From NCBI GenBank assembly GCA_964463375.1, contig CAYXBQ010000001.1:248001-312000 (forward strand): 64,000 nt of DNA. The letters run 5' to 3'. This document shows positions 49,399 through 58,198 of this stretch, one piece after another. The notes under the pieces are model-generated. The model was given only the letters and a program-made list of their open reading frames with translations. It was not told the origin of the DNA and searched no databases. Position 1 is the stretch's first letter; each line of letters starts with the position of its first letter. The DNA comes from UMGS1696 sp964463375. GTDB taxonomy: Bacteria; Bacillota; Clostridia; Oscillospirales; CAG-272. The position numbers were made by a program, and so were the translations under genes.

Positions 49399-50883
49399 AT
49401 GTTTAAGCAGGGATTCGATAATGACAAATATAACGCTTTGCAGACGAAAAAAATCCTGGAACGGATCTCCCATTTCGGCGGCAAACTGTACTTAGAGTTT
49501 GGCGGCAAGCTGTTCGACGACTACCATGCCTCACGTGTTCTGCCGGGGTTTAAGCCGGACAGCAAGATCAATATGCTGTTGCAGCTGAAGGAGCAGGCCG
49601 AAATCGTGATCGTGGTGTCGGCACCGTCTATTGAGCAGAACAAGATCCGGGGCGACCTGGGCATCACCTACGACATGGACACCCTGCGGCTCATCGATGC
49701 TTTCCGAGAACGGGGGCTGTATGTGGGCAGTGTGGTGATCACCCAATATGCGGGACAGGCAGGAGCAGACGCTTTCATCGCACGGCTGCAAAATTTAGGC
49801 ATTCGTGTGTTCAAGCACTACATCATTCCCGGCTATCCCACGAATCTGAAGCTGATCCTCTCTCCCGATGGCTACGGCAAGAACGACTACATCGAGACCC
49901 AGCGGGAACTGGTGGTGATCACGGCACCCGGTCCCGGCTCCGGAAAGATGGCCACCTGTCTTTCTCAGCTGTACCACGACAGCGTGCGGGGACTGAAATC
50001 CGGCTATGCCAAGTTTGAGACCTTCCCCATTTGGAACCTGTCTCTGAGCCATCCGGTGAACCTTGCCTACGAAGCTGCCACCGTGGATCTGGCCGACGTG
50101 AACATGATCGACCCCTTCCATCTGGAGGCCTACGGAGAGACCACCGTCAACTACAACCGAGACGTGGAGATCTTCCCGGTCCTGCGGCAGCTCTTTGACG
50201 GGATCTACGGCGACTGCCCCTACAAGTCTCCCACGGATATGGGCGTGAACATGGCGGGCTATTGCATTTACGATGACGAAGCCGTGCGGCAGGCTGCCAA
50301 CATGGAGATTATCCGGCGGTACTACGATTGTCTGGTGAAGCAGGCAGAGGGCAAGGCCACGGGAGATATGGCGTACAAGCTGGAACTGCTGATGAACCGT
50401 GCCAAGATCACGCCGGAGCTGCGGACACCGGTGCAGTATGCCTTAGAACGTGCGGCAGAGACCGATGGACCTTCGGTAGCCATTGCGCTGGACGAAGACA
50501 AGGTCGTGACCGGCAAGACGTCGGATCTGCTGGGTGCTTCTGCTGCGGCTCTGCTGAATGCGCTGAAGGCACTGGCGGGGATCGAGGACAAGGTGCATTT
50601 GATCTCGCCCAGCATTCTGGAACCCATTTGCCAGCTGAAGATCCGGAATTTGGGGTGCAGCAATCCCCGGCTCCATGCTGACGAAACGCTGGTGGCACTG
50701 TCCATTTGTGCGGCGCAGGACGAGCATGCCAAGGCGGCCTTTGCGATGCTGCCGAAGCTGGCCGGATGCGAAGCCCACTCCAGTGTGATCCTGACCCAGG
50801 CCGATGCGGACACCTACCGCAAGCTGGGCATTCGCACCACCTGTGAACCGGTGTACGGGACAAAGAAGCTGTTCCATAGATAA
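49399..50883 (+). CDS. DUF1846 domain-containing protein
   Basis: The 494-residue protein matches the DUF1846 family over its length: FDNDKYNALQTKKILERI, FGGKLFDDYHASRVLPGF, IEQNKIRGDLGITYD, ITAPGPGSGKMATCLSQLYHD (a P-loop-like stretch) and AYEAATVDLADVNMIDPFHLEAYG. Structures of the family are known, but I recall no established activity; the GPGSGKM loop suggests nucleotide binding. Length is normal. The ATG at 49399 follows GAGG by five bases; a GTG two codons earlier is possible. It is a single-gene unit with its own promoter and terminator. Confidence 0.9.
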   Translation: MFKQGFDNDKYNALQTKKILERISHFGGKLYLEFGGKLFDDYHASRVLPGFKPDSKINMLLQLKEQAEIVIVVSAPSIEQNKIRGDLGITYDMDTLRLIDAFRERGLYVGSVVITQYAGQAGADAFIARLQNLGIRVFKHYIIPGYPTNLKLILSPDGYGKNDYIETQRELVVITAPGPGSGKMATCLSQLYHDSVRGLKSGYAKFETFPIWNLSLSHPVNLAYEAATVDLADVNMIDPFHLEAYGETTVNYNRDVEIFPVLRQLFDGIYGDCPYKSPTDMGVNMAGYCIYDDEAVRQAANMEIIRRYYDCLVKQAEGKATGDMAYKLELLMNRAKITPELRTPVQYALERAAETDGPSVAIALDEDKVVTGKTSDLLGASAAALLNALKALAGIEDKVHLISPSILEPICQLKIRNLGCSNPRLHADETLVALSICAAQDEHAKAAFAMLPKLAGCEAHSSVILTQADADTYRKLGIRTTCEPVYGTKKLFHR

Positions 50884-50891
50884 TGAGATAG

Positions 50892-50934
50892 AAAAACAGA
50901 GGTACGCTGTCGTGGACAGTTTGCCTCTGTTTTG
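50892..50934 (+). terminator. Terminator of the DUF1846 gene
   Basis: AAAAACAGAGG pairs with CCTCTGTTTTG; an inner CTGTCGTGGACAG hairpin lies between. It is nine bases after the stop. Confidence 0.8.
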
Positions 50935-50940
50935 TTCTGT

Positions 50941-50999
50941 GAAACAAAAAGCGCACCGGAAATACCACATGGGAAGGTATCTCCGGCGCATTTGTTTTT
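50941..50999 (-). terminator. Terminator of the GH29 gene
   Basis: AAACAAA, GCGC, CCGG and ATACC pair with GGTAT, CCGG, GCGC and TTTGTTTT in order. It abuts the fucosidase stop and may act on both strands. Confidence 0.75.
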
Positions 51000-52201
51000 T
51001 ATAGTTCTATCCGCAGCACAAGAGGCATATCGGTGTCCATGGGCAGTCCATGAAGCCGCAGTACCGGTGGGCGCAGGATCCCAAAGGTACCGGTGAAATC
51101 CTCCGGCACGTTCTCTACGCTGTAGGCTACCGGTTCCCCGGTATGCAGCAGTGTCACGGTGCGGGGGCATTCCCTGTGGGGGGACAGAGACAGGCCGGTG
51201 CTGGTCAGGGGCCCACGGGTGTGGAGATACACGATATCGCCCGCACGGGATGCCCACACGCTGGCACTTGTCCAGGCAGCACAGGGCTCTGCCTCCGGTG
51301 TGAAGGCTTCCTGCACCGACCGGTACCACTGCCCTACCCTTTGCACGATCTCTGCCCCTTTCGGTGGGATCACGCCGTCCTTGTCCGGTCCTACGTTGAG
51401 CAGGTAGCTGCCTCCCATGAGCAAAATCTTGTCCATGCTGCGAGCCAGGAAGGCGGGGGTGAAGTAGTCCTCCTTTTCCCGATAGCCCCAGCTTTGCTGC
51501 CCCACGGATTGGCAGGCTTCGGTGTACCGGCTGAAGGATTCTCCATCGGGTACGCTTCGTTCCGGGGTGGAGAAATCGCCGCAGGGCTGTCCGTTTTCAT
51601 CCCACCAGCCACGGTCGTTGATGAGGATCTCCGGCTGCAGGGAGCGCACCAGTTCGTTCATCGACGGGTCACAGAGCTGCGGCGGAATGTCCCAGAACCA
51701 GGTGTAGATCTTGCCGTAGCCGGTCAGCAGCTCCTGTACCTGGGCACGGACATAGGCCTTATACGCATCCATATCCGGTGTATCGCCTTCCGCCGGCGGG
51801 CACTGATGAGACGAGGCAGCGTTGTAGCCACAGGGATGGTTCCAGTCGGGGATGGAATAGTACAGGGACAGGGCAATGTCATACTGGGCGCAAGCCTCTG
51901 CCAGCTCTGCCAAAATATCTCTGCCACAGGTGTTTGTGATCTTGAAATCGGTCTGGGCGGTGTCCCACATACAGAAACCGTCGTGGTGCTTGGTAGTGAA
52001 GCAGATATACTCCATCCCCGCCTCCTTCGCCAGCTGTACCCATGCGGTGGGGTCACAGCGGTCGGGGCGAAAGGTCATGGCCATTTTGCGATAGTCCTGT
52101 CGGGAGATCCCCTGGCGCATCCGGGTCTGCTCCTGCCAGCCGGTGACAGCGTAGGGTCCCCAATGGATAAACATGCCAAATCGTTTGGGCATCGTGAGCA
52201 T
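50999..52201 (-). CDS. Alpha-L-fucosidase, GH29
   Basis: The 400-residue protein has the GH29 pattern: RFGMFIHWGPYAVTGW, YICFTTKHHDGFCMWDTAQTDF, FSLYYS-like ALSLYYSIPDWNHP, and the nucleophile in TWFWDIPP (D171, where many relatives have WFDG). LLMGGSYLLNVGPDKDGVIPPKGAEIVQRVGQWYRSVQEA is also diagnostic. It removes alpha-L-fucose, for example from host mucin or milk glycans or xyloglucan. No signal peptide is seen, so it is cytoplasmic. The start is the ATG at 52201, six bases after GAGGAG. Three palindromes lie immediately upstream; no clear promoter is seen. Confidence 0.92.
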   Translation of the reverse strand: MLTMPKRFGMFIHWGPYAVTGWQEQTRMRQGISRQDYRKMAMTFRPDRCDPTAWVQLAKEAGMEYICFTTKHHDGFCMWDTAQTDFKITNTCGRDILAELAEACAQYDIALSLYYSIPDWNHPCGYNAASSHQCPPAEGDTPDMDAYKAYVRAQVQELLTGYGKIYTWFWDIPPQLCDPSMNELVRSLQPEILINDRGWWDENGQPCGDFSTPERSVPDGESFSRYTEACQSVGQQSWGYREKEDYFTPAFLARSMDKILLMGGSYLLNVGPDKDGVIPPKGAEIVQRVGQWYRSVQEAFTPEAEPCAAWTSASVWASRAGDIVYLHTRGPLTSTGLSLSPHRECPRTVTLLHTGEPVAYSVENVPEDFTGTFGILRPPVLRLHGLPMDTDMPLVLRIEL

Positions 52202-52214
52202 GGTGTTCTCCTCT

Positions 52215-52266
52215 CGTTTTTGTAAAAAACGTGGTCGTTTGAAAAAACGGTGTCGTTTATAAAACG
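52215..52266. repeat. Three tandem CGTTT...AAACG palindromes
   Basis: CGTTTTTGTAAAAAACG (52215-52231), CGTTTGAAAAAACG (52236-52249) and CGTTTATAAAACG (52254-52266) are imperfect palindromes separated by four bases each (TGGT, GTGT). They lie right before the fucosidase ribosome site and run into the liv terminator. They may be clustered operators. Confidence 0.7.
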
Positions 52267-52297
52267 GTGCGCAGTCATGGCGAACCGGCACCGTTTT
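52261..52297 (-). terminator. liv operon terminator
   Basis: AAAACGGTGC (from 52261) pairs with GCACCGTTTT (to 52297) with a GCC/GGC extension; T-rich sequence follows on the minus strand. It is 22 bases past the livF stop. Confidence 0.75.
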
Positions 52298-52318
52298 GCT
52301 ATGTATATGCTTTTGTCC

Positions 52319-53032
52319 TCAGCCGCCCAGGTAGGCCTTGCGGATGGCATCGGAATGGATCAGCTCGTCACCCGTACCGGACAGGCCGATCTCGCCGGTC
52401 TCCAATACGTAGGCACGATCTGCTACGGACAGCGCCATCTGTGCGTTCTGCTCCACCAGCAGGATGGTGGTGCCCGCCTTATGCAGAGTGCGGACGATCT
52501 CGAAGATCTGCTCGATCAGGATGGGTGCCAGACCCATGGACGGCTCGTCCAGCAGCAGCAGCTTGGGGTGGCTCATGAGCGCACGACCCATGGCAAGCAT
52601 CTGCTGTTCCCCACCGGACAAGGTACCGGCGATCTGGCGGCGACGTTCCTTCAGGCGGGGGAACTGCTCGAATACCATTTCCAGATCCTGGGGGATACCG
52701 GCGGCGGGCTGGGTGAAGGCACCCATTTCCAGGTTTTCTTCCACGGTCATTTGCTGGAAGATCCGGCGGCCTTCCGGCACATGGGCCAGTCCCCGTTCCA
52801 CGATCTTGTGGGGTGCCACCTGGGTGATGTCCTCATCGCAGAACCGGATGTCCCCCGTTTTGGAGCGGAGCAGACCGGAGATGGTCTTCAGGATCGTGCT
52901 TTTCCCGGCACCGTTGGCACCGATCAGCGTCACCACTTCCCCTTCGTTGACGGAGAAGGACACATTGTGGATGGCGTGGATCGCACCGTAGTATACGTTG
53001 ATATTGTCCACTTGCAGAATGGTTCCCATCAT
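52319..53032 (-). CDS. livF: Branched-chain amino-acid ABC transporter ATPase LivF
   Basis: The 237-residue ATPase has Walker A IGANGAGKST, signature LSGGEQQMLAMGRAL, Walker B LLLLDEPSMGLAP and switch LLVEQN. LLDEPSMGLAPI and the short length identify LivF rather than LivG. It energises uptake of Leu, Ile and Val with LivG. AAGGAGG lies before two consecutive ATG codons; the first (53032) overlaps the livG stop by four bases. It is the last gene of the liv operon and is followed by a terminator. Confidence 0.95.
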   Translation of the reverse strand: MMGTILQVDNINVYYGAIHAIHNVSFSVNEGEVVTLIGANGAGKSTILKTISGLLRSKTGDIRFCDEDITQVAPHKIVERGLAHVPEGRRIFQQMTVEENLEMGAFTQPAAGIPQDLEMVFEQFPRLKERRRQIAGTLSGGEQQMLAMGRALMSHPKLLLLDEPSMGLAPILIEQIFEIVRTLHKAGTTILLVEQNAQMALSVADRAYVLETGEIGLSGTGDELIHSDAIRKAYLGG

Positions 53033-53862
53033 TCGCCCTCCTTCTTTTTGCCCAGATAGGCTTCGATCACGGTCGGATCGGACTGGATCTCCTCCGGCGT
53101 ACCCTTGGCAATGATGCGACCGTAGTTCAGCACCACGATGCCCTCGCAGATATTCATGACCAGATTCATGTCGTGCTCGATCAGCAAAATGGCGATCTGG
53201 AAGGTGTCCCGGATCTTGCGGATGTTTTCCATCAGCTCGGCGGTCTCAGAGGGGTTCATACCGGCGGCGGGTTCGTCCAGCAGCAGCAGGCTGGGAGCGG
53301 TGGCCAATGCACGAACGATCTCCAGTCTTCGCTGGGCACCATAGGGGAGAGAGCCGGCTTCGTGGTCGGCCAGATGCTGCATATCGAAAATGGACAGCAG
53401 CTCCATGGCGGTCTCATGGGCTTTCTTTTCTTCCTTCCAGAAGCTGGGCAGGCGGAAGATGTCGGAGAACAGGCCCGTCTTCATCTGGTTGTGCAGGCCG
53501 ATCTTCACGTTGTCCTCTACGCTCTGGTTGCCGAACAGACGGATATTCTGGAAGGTTCTGGCGATGCCGGCGCGGTTGATCCCGGCGGTGTCCATGCCGG
53601 CGGTGTCCTTCCCGTTTAGCAGGATGGTGCCACGGGTGGGCTGATACACCTTGGTCAGCAGGTTGAACACAGTGGTCTTCCCGGCACCGTTGGGACCGAT
53701 GAGTCCGTCGATCTCGGTCTTGCCGATCAGCAGCTCAAATTCGTCTACAGCTGTCAAGCCGCCGAAGTCGATGCCCAAATGGTGGGCTTCCAGCACCGGG
53801 ATCTTGCCCAGGTCTCTCTGGGGCAGTCGTCCCTTGGGGGGCAGTGTTACCAGTTCACTCAT
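53029..53862 (-). CDS. livG: Branched-chain amino-acid ABC transporter ATPase LivG
   Basis: The 277-residue ATPase has Walker A IGPNGAGKTT, the LivG-specific RAGIARTFQNIRLFGNQSVEDNV, signature LPYGAQRRLEIVRALA (LSGGQ replaced, as usual in LivG), Walker B LLLLDEPAAGMNPSE and switch LLIEHDMNLVM. A 20-residue N-terminal extension (SELVTLPPKGRLPQRDLG) precedes the usual start. The ATG overlaps the livM stop by four bases (ATGA) and its stop overlaps livF, so translation is coupled along the operon. Confidence 0.95.
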   Translation of the reverse strand: MSELVTLPPKGRLPQRDLGKIPVLEAHHLGIDFGGLTAVDEFELLIGKTEIDGLIGPNGAGKTTVFNLLTKVYQPTRGTILLNGKDTAGMDTAGINRAGIARTFQNIRLFGNQSVEDNVKIGLHNQMKTGLFSDIFRLPSFWKEEKKAHETAMELLSIFDMQHLADHEAGSLPYGAQRRLEIVRALATAPSLLLLDEPAAGMNPSETAELMENIRKIRDTFQIAILLIEHDMNLVMNICEGIVVLNYGRIIAKGTPEEIQSDPTVIEAYLGKKKEGE

Positions 53863-54968
53863 GCGGCATCTCCTCCTTTTTCCGTTGTTTTCTTCCGTTT
53901 TTCAGACCATTTTGCAGCCAGCTTTTCCCGGAACTGCTTGGCACGCTCGCTGTTGGTGAAGAGCATGACGGCGATCATGACCACGGCATACACCAGCATC
54001 CGGTAATCCTGGATGGGACGCAGTGCCTCCGGCAGCACGTACAGGACGATGGTGGCGAGGATGGTGCCACGGATATTGCCCATGCCGCCCAACACCACAA
54101 ATACCAGCACCAGAATGGATGTATCGATATTGAACTTCCCGGCGATGAGGGAGGTGTAGTTCATGGCGAACAGGACACCCGCCATACCCGCCAGCATAGC
54201 GGAAATGATAAAGGCCGTCATTTTGTATTTGGTGATGCTGATGCCCACGGATTCGGCGGCAATACGGTTGTCCCGCACGGCCATGATGGCACGACCCGTC
54301 CGGCTACGCTTGATGTTCAGCACCACGATCAGGGTCAGCATCACCAAGATGAAACCAATGGTGAAGGTAGACAGCTTTTGGATCCCCACCGCACCAACGG
54401 GACCGTTGACGATCACTTTCCCGCCGTTCAGGTGCAGTGCTTCTGCGCTCTGTACGTTGCCGATACCGGACATGGCGAAATGCAGACCGCTGTCGTCCAG
54501 GCCCACGTAAATACAGTTGAGAATGTTCTTGATGATCTCCCCGAAGGCCAGTGTCACGATAGCAAGATAGTCGCCCTGGAGCCGCAGCACGGGGATACCG
54601 ATGACAAAGCCAGCGATCCCGGCGATGATCCCGCCAACGAGCATGGACAGCACCAGCCGCACGATCGGGTTGCCTACAGCGGATTCCATCGTCGCAGCGG
54701 CGATAACACCGGCGAAGGCACCAATGCTCATGAATCCGGCGTGCCCTAGGCTCAGCTCACCTAAGATACCAACGGTCAGGTTCAGGGACACAGCCATGAC
54801 CACGTAGGCGCAAATGGGCACCAGCAGGCCGGAGAAGGAGCTGCTCAGCAGTCCAAACGCACCTAAGATCTGGATCACCACGAAGGCAAGGATCACGATG
54901 CCATAGGTGATAAAATCGCTTTTGGTCTGGGGATGCAGCGAGAGCCGTTTGTTTTTGATTTTTTCCAT
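53859..54968 (-). CDS. livM: Branched-chain amino-acid ABC permease LivM
   Basis: The 369-residue permease has about ten hydrophobic helices and LivM motifs: VGILGELSLGHAGFMSIGAFAG, LRLQGDYLAIVTLAFGEI, GRAIMAVRDNRIAAESVGI and VFVVLGGMGNIRGTILAT. It pairs with LivH to form the membrane channel. A basic tail rich in Lys and Glu (KWSEKRKKTTEKGG) ends the protein. AGAAGGGAT-type purines precede the ATG. It starts 18 bases after livH and overlaps livG. Confidence 0.95.
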   Translation of the reverse strand: MEKIKNKRLSLHPQTKSDFITYGIVILAFVVIQILGAFGLLSSSFSGLLVPICAYVVMAVSLNLTVGILGELSLGHAGFMSIGAFAGVIAAATMESAVGNPIVRLVLSMLVGGIIAGIAGFVIGIPVLRLQGDYLAIVTLAFGEIIKNILNCIYVGLDDSGLHFAMSGIGNVQSAEALHLNGGKVIVNGPVGAVGIQKLSTFTIGFILVMLTLIVVLNIKRSRTGRAIMAVRDNRIAAESVGISITKYKMTAFIISAMLAGMAGVLFAMNYTSLIAGKFNIDTSILVLVFVVLGGMGNIRGTILATIVLYVLPEALRPIQDYRMLVYAVVMIAVMLFTNSERAKQFREKLAAKWSEKRKKTTEKGGDAA

Positions 54969-54986
54969 ACGATCCCTTCTCCTTTC

Positions 54987-55868
54987 TTATACTTTCTCGT
55001 TGATCTTCTTGCCCAGCAGCCCTGTAGGCTTTACCAGCAGCACCACGATCAGCACGGCAAACACGATGGCATTGGCAAGCTGGGTGGAGATGTAGGCACT
55101 GGAGAAGATCTCGATGATGCCCAGCAGCAGGCCGCCGATCATGGCACCGGGAATGGAACCGATCCCACCGAACACGGCGGCGGTAAAGGCCTTGATACCG
55201 GGCATGGAGCCGGTGGTGGGCAGCAGCGTGGTGTAAGAGGAGCACAGCAGCACACCGGCGATGGCAGCCAGTGCCGAACCGATGGCAAAGGTGGTGGAGA
55301 TGGTGGTGTTCACGTTGATGCCCATGAGCTGTGCGGCACCCTTGTCCTCGGAGACGGCACGCATGGCCTTCCCCATTTTGGTACGGCTGGTGAACAGGGT
55401 CAGCGCCACCATGATGATGACACAGGCCACGATGGTCACGATGGCTTCTGCGGTGATGACAAGCTGGCCGTCAAAGAGCTTGAGCGAATCAAAGGACACG
55501 ATGGATTTGAAGGCTTTCGGCGCACTGCCCCAGATCAGCAGCGCACTGTTCTGGAGAAAATAGCTGACACCGATGGCTGTGATCAGTACGGCCAAAGATG
55601 GTGCCGAGCGCAGGGGCTTGTATGCCAGTCGTTCGATCACGATGCCCAGTGCCGTGCAGACCACAATGGCACATACCACCGAAAGCCACGTCGGCAGTCC
55701 CAAATTGTTGGTAACGATGAAGGAAATGTATGCGCCTACCATGATCACGTCCCCATGGGCGAAGTTCAGCATCTTGGCGATGCCGTAGACCATGGTGTAG
55801 CCCAGTGCAATGATGGCATACACACTGCCCAGGCTGATGCCGTTTACGAGATAATTGAGAAATGTCAC
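54987..55868 (-). CDS. livH: Branched-chain amino-acid ABC permease LivH
   Basis: The 293-residue permease shows FLNYLVNGISLGSVYAIIALGYTMVYGIAKMLNFAHGDVIMVGAY at the start and GKAMRAVSEDKGAAQLMGI and AAVFGGIGSIPGAMIGGLLLG later, all LivH blocks. I place the start at the GTG at 55868: AGGAGG lies upstream and VTFLNYLVNG matches LivH N-termini; the open frame continues 37 codons upstream through a hairpin, without a ribosome site. It follows livJ after 134 bases that contain the hairpin at 55942. Confidence 0.93.
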   Translation of the reverse strand: MTFLNYLVNGISLGSVYAIIALGYTMVYGIAKMLNFAHGDVIMVGAYISFIVTNNLGLPTWLSVVCAIVVCTALGIVIERLAYKPLRSAPSLAVLITAIGVSYFLQNSALLIWGSAPKAFKSIVSFDSLKLFDGQLVITAEAIVTIVACVIIMVALTLFTSRTKMGKAMRAVSEDKGAAQLMGINVNTTISTTFAIGSALAAIAGVLLCSSYTTLLPTTGSMPGIKAFTAAVFGGIGSIPGAMIGGLLLGIIEIFSSAYISTQLANAIVFAVLIVVLLVKPTGLLGKKINEKV

Positions 55869-55941
55869 AGAATCGTACCCCTCCTGTTCTGGTCTTTTTG
55901 GAGATATCGGCCAAATCATTGGAAACCGTTTTTCACCAAAA

Positions 55942-55974
55942 GTTGGGCACGAGCCACAATAGCTCGCACCCAAC
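55942..55974 (-). terminator. Intercistronic hairpin between livJ and livH
   Basis: GTTGGG and GCGAGC pair with GCTCG and GCCCAAC around TATTGTG on the minus strand, followed by TTTT. It is 28 bases after livJ and probably lets only part of the transcripts reach livHMGF, keeping the binding protein in excess. Confidence 0.7.
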
Positions 55975-56002
55975 AGCATTTTTTTGTTCGATCCGCGGTA
56001 TC

Positions 56003-57190
56003 TTACATACCAACGTATACGCCATTCTGGATGACCATACCCTTCGGTGCCTTGGAGACTTCACCGGTGGTAGACCAGGTCATACCGGAACCGGTCAGGC
56101 CGTCTACGGTGAAGGAAGGATCGGTGATGGTGGCGATGAGCTTTTCGCAGATGGCAGCAGCGTCCATATCGGTGGTCACGCCAGCCTTGGTAGCTGCTTC
56201 GTAGATGGTGTAGATGGCATCATACGCGTCGGCAGCAAACTGGTTCGGGACCTCGCCGTGCTTTTCCTTATACTTGGCAACAAAGCTCTGGGTACGTGTG
56301 TCCTCGGCATCGGCTACAAAGGGAGTCAGCAGCATCACGCCTTCTGCCAGGCTGGTATCAAAGCCATCTACGGTCAGGATACCGTCCATACCGTCCACGC
56401 CGAAGAACTTGGGTTCGTAGCCCATGGAATCTGCCTGAGACAGGATCAGAGAAGCGGGGGTGTAATAGATGGGCAGGAAGATCAGGTCTGCGCCGGCGTT
56501 CTTGGCTTCGGTCAGCTGTACGTTAAAGTCGTTGGCAGTGTCGTTGGTGAAGCTGGTCACGCTGACCACGCTCAGACCCATTTCGTCTGCCTTGGTCATA
56601 AAGGTGTTGTAGATACCGGTGGAGTACACGTCGGAGCTGTTGTAGATCACGGCGACATTCTCACCCAGCTTCTGTTCGCTGATGTACTGTGCGGAGGCAA
56701 GCCCCTGGTTGGGGTCGGTGAAGCAAAGCTGGAACACATTGTCCCGTCTGGCTACGGTCACGTTTCCGGAAGCGTCTGCGATACCACCGATAATGTCGGT
56801 AGAGGAACCGGAAGGCGTGATGGTGAAGATCCGGTCGGCATAGGTTTCAGAAGCTACAACGGTGCAGGGCGTGGAGGTCACGGTACCCATCAGCACCTGC
56901 ATGCCCCAGTCCTTCAGGTTGTTGTAGGCATTGACGGATTTTTCTGCGTCGTTGGCGTCGTCCTGGAAGTTCAGCTCCAGCTGCAGACCGCCCAGCGCAT
57001 TGATCTCTTCAATAGCGATCTCCGCACCGTATTTCACAGCATTCCCATAAATAGCAGCGTCCCCTGTGGTAGGACCGATACCGCCAATGGACAGTTTATC
57101 TGCGCTGGCCGTGGAACCGCAGCCGGTAAAGGTCAGGGCACAGGACAGGCTCATGATCGCAGCCAATGCAGCAGAAACAATTTTTTTCAT
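56003..57190 (-). CDS. livJ: Branched-chain amino-acid binding lipoprotein LivJ/K
   Basis: The 395-residue protein has a type II signal peptide ending CALTFTGC (lipobox FTGC) and the two-lobed leucine-binding fold: LSIGGIGPTTGDAAIYGNAVKYGAEIAIEEINALGG, LMGTVTSTPCTVVASETYADRIFTITPSGSST and FAADAYDAIYTIYEAATKAG. It captures branched-chain amino acids or related compounds outside the cell and hands them to LivHM. AAGGTG lies seven bases before the ATG. It is the first gene of the operon, behind the promoter at 57270. Confidence 0.93.
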   Translation of the reverse strand: MKKIVSAALAAIMSLSCALTFTGCGSTASADKLSIGGIGPTTGDAAIYGNAVKYGAEIAIEEINALGGLQLELNFQDDANDAEKSVNAYNNLKDWGMQVLMGTVTSTPCTVVASETYADRIFTITPSGSSTDIIGGIADASGNVTVARRDNVFQLCFTDPNQGLASAQYISEQKLGENVAVIYNSSDVYSTGIYNTFMTKADEMGLSVVSVTSFTNDTANDFNVQLTEAKNAGADLIFLPIYYTPASLILSQADSMGYEPKFFGVDGMDGILTVDGFDTSLAEGVMLLTPFVADAEDTRTQSFVAKYKEKHGEVPNQFAADAYDAIYTIYEAATKAGVTTDMDAAAICEKLIATITDPSFTVDGLTGSGMTWSTTGEVSKAPKGMVIQNGVYVGM

Positions 57191-57269
57191 AACAAGTCAC
57201 CTTCTATAAAAGATTTCGAGTTTTGGGAAACCATATAATGCAACGACATCCCAAAAAACTTACATGCAT

Positions 57270-57298
57270 ACTATACACGCATTTTGTCAACAAGTCAA
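57270..57298 (-). promoter_or_regulatory. liv operon promoter
   Basis: TTGACT (57298-57293) and TATAGT (57275-57270) on the minus strand with 17 bases between. The 330-base gap 57191-57520 holds this promoter and the divergent one at 57459; I see nothing else in it. Confidence 0.8.
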
Positions 57299-57458
57299 GA
57301 AAGTTCTGTTTATGCTTTCATAAAACTTGCTTATGTTCATAAATTCTGCTGTATCCGACAGGGGATCTCCAGCAAAATACAGGAAAAATGCCATGTTTAC
57401 CGGGGGTATTCCACTGTACATTTGTGAGATACAAAATGCCGGTTTCGATTTCTTCCTC

Positions 57459-57487
57459 TTGCGCCCGACGGCAAAACATGCTATAAT
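57459..57487 (+). promoter_or_regulatory. Promoter of the BceRS-type genes
   Basis: TTGCGC (57459-57464) and TATAAT (57482-57487), 17-base spacer, with TGC making an extended -10; 33 bases before the start. Confidence 0.75.
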
Positions 57488-57520
57488 ACAGAAAACGAGC
57501 TGACTTTGGGGAGGATCGAT

Positions 57521-58198
57521 ATGCACTATAAATTATTTATCGTAGAAGATGATATGGGCATTGCGGGAGGTATACAGACGCTGGCGGAGAGCTGGGATAT
57601 GGAGGTGCGCTGTGCCAAAAATTTCCGGCAGGTGCTGACAGAGTTTCAGGAATTTGCGCCACATATCGTACTGCTGGATATTTCGCTGCCCTTTTTCAAT
57701 GGATACCACTGGTGTCAGGAGATACGGAAGAGCTCCCATGTGCCGATCCTGTTTCTTTCCTCCGCTGCCGACAACTTGAACATGGTCATGGCCATGCAGA
57801 TGGGGGCTGACGACTTTATCGCCAAACCCTTTGACACCGGTGTGCTGATGGCGAAGCTCCAGGCCATGCTCCGGCGCAGCTACGATTTTGCCGCTCCCTC
57901 TGCCCTGACCTACCACGGTGCCACGCTCCACGACGACAGCACGCTCACCTATGGGGACGAAAAGCTGATACTATCCAAAAACGAATACCGGATCCTGCAT
58001 ATTCTCCTGCAAAACAAAGGAAAGCCGGTGACACGGGAGAAGCTCATGGAGGCTCTGTGGGAGACGGACTGCTTTGTGGACGAGAACACCTTGACGGTGA
58101 ACGTGAACCGACTGCGGAAACGGCTGGGTGCGCTGGGGCTGACCGACATCATCCAGACCCGGTTTGGCGTTGGCTATATGGTGGAGGCAGACGTATGA
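57521..58198 (+). CDS. OmpR/BceR-type response regulator
   Basis: The 225-residue protein has a receiver domain (acidic pocket E9-D10-D11, phosphoacceptor D53 in LLDISLPFFNG, conserved Lys in AKPFD) and a winged-helix DNA-binding domain (ILSKNEYRILHILLQNKGKPVTREKLMEALW ... NVNRLRKRLGALG). It belongs to the group paired with BceS-like kinases that sense peptide antibiotics through an ABC transporter. The start at 57521 follows GGGAGG; a TTG five codons earlier is less likely. Its stop overlaps the kinase start (ATGA). Its targets are probably the ABC genes 1.1 kb downstream. Confidence 0.92.
   Translation: MHYKLFIVEDDMGIAGGIQTLAESWDMEVRCAKNFRQVLTEFQEFAPHIVLLDISLPFFNGYHWCQEIRKSSHVPILFLSSAADNLNMVMAMQMGADDFIAKPFDTGVLMAKLQAMLRRSYDFAAPSALTYHGATLHDDSTLTYGDEKLILSKNEYRILHILLQNKGKPVTREKLMEALWETDCFVDENTLTVNVNRLRKRLGALGLTDIIQTRFGVGYMVEADV

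Noticed and set aside
52215..52266. Possible CRISPR-like repeat array
   Set aside because: The units are short (13-17 bases), separated by only four bases, with no spacers and no cas genes.
54933..56204. 423-codon frame opposite livH and livM
   Set aside because: The minus strand encodes complete permeases with coupled starts; the plus-strand translation is rich in His, Asp and Gly and is meaningless.
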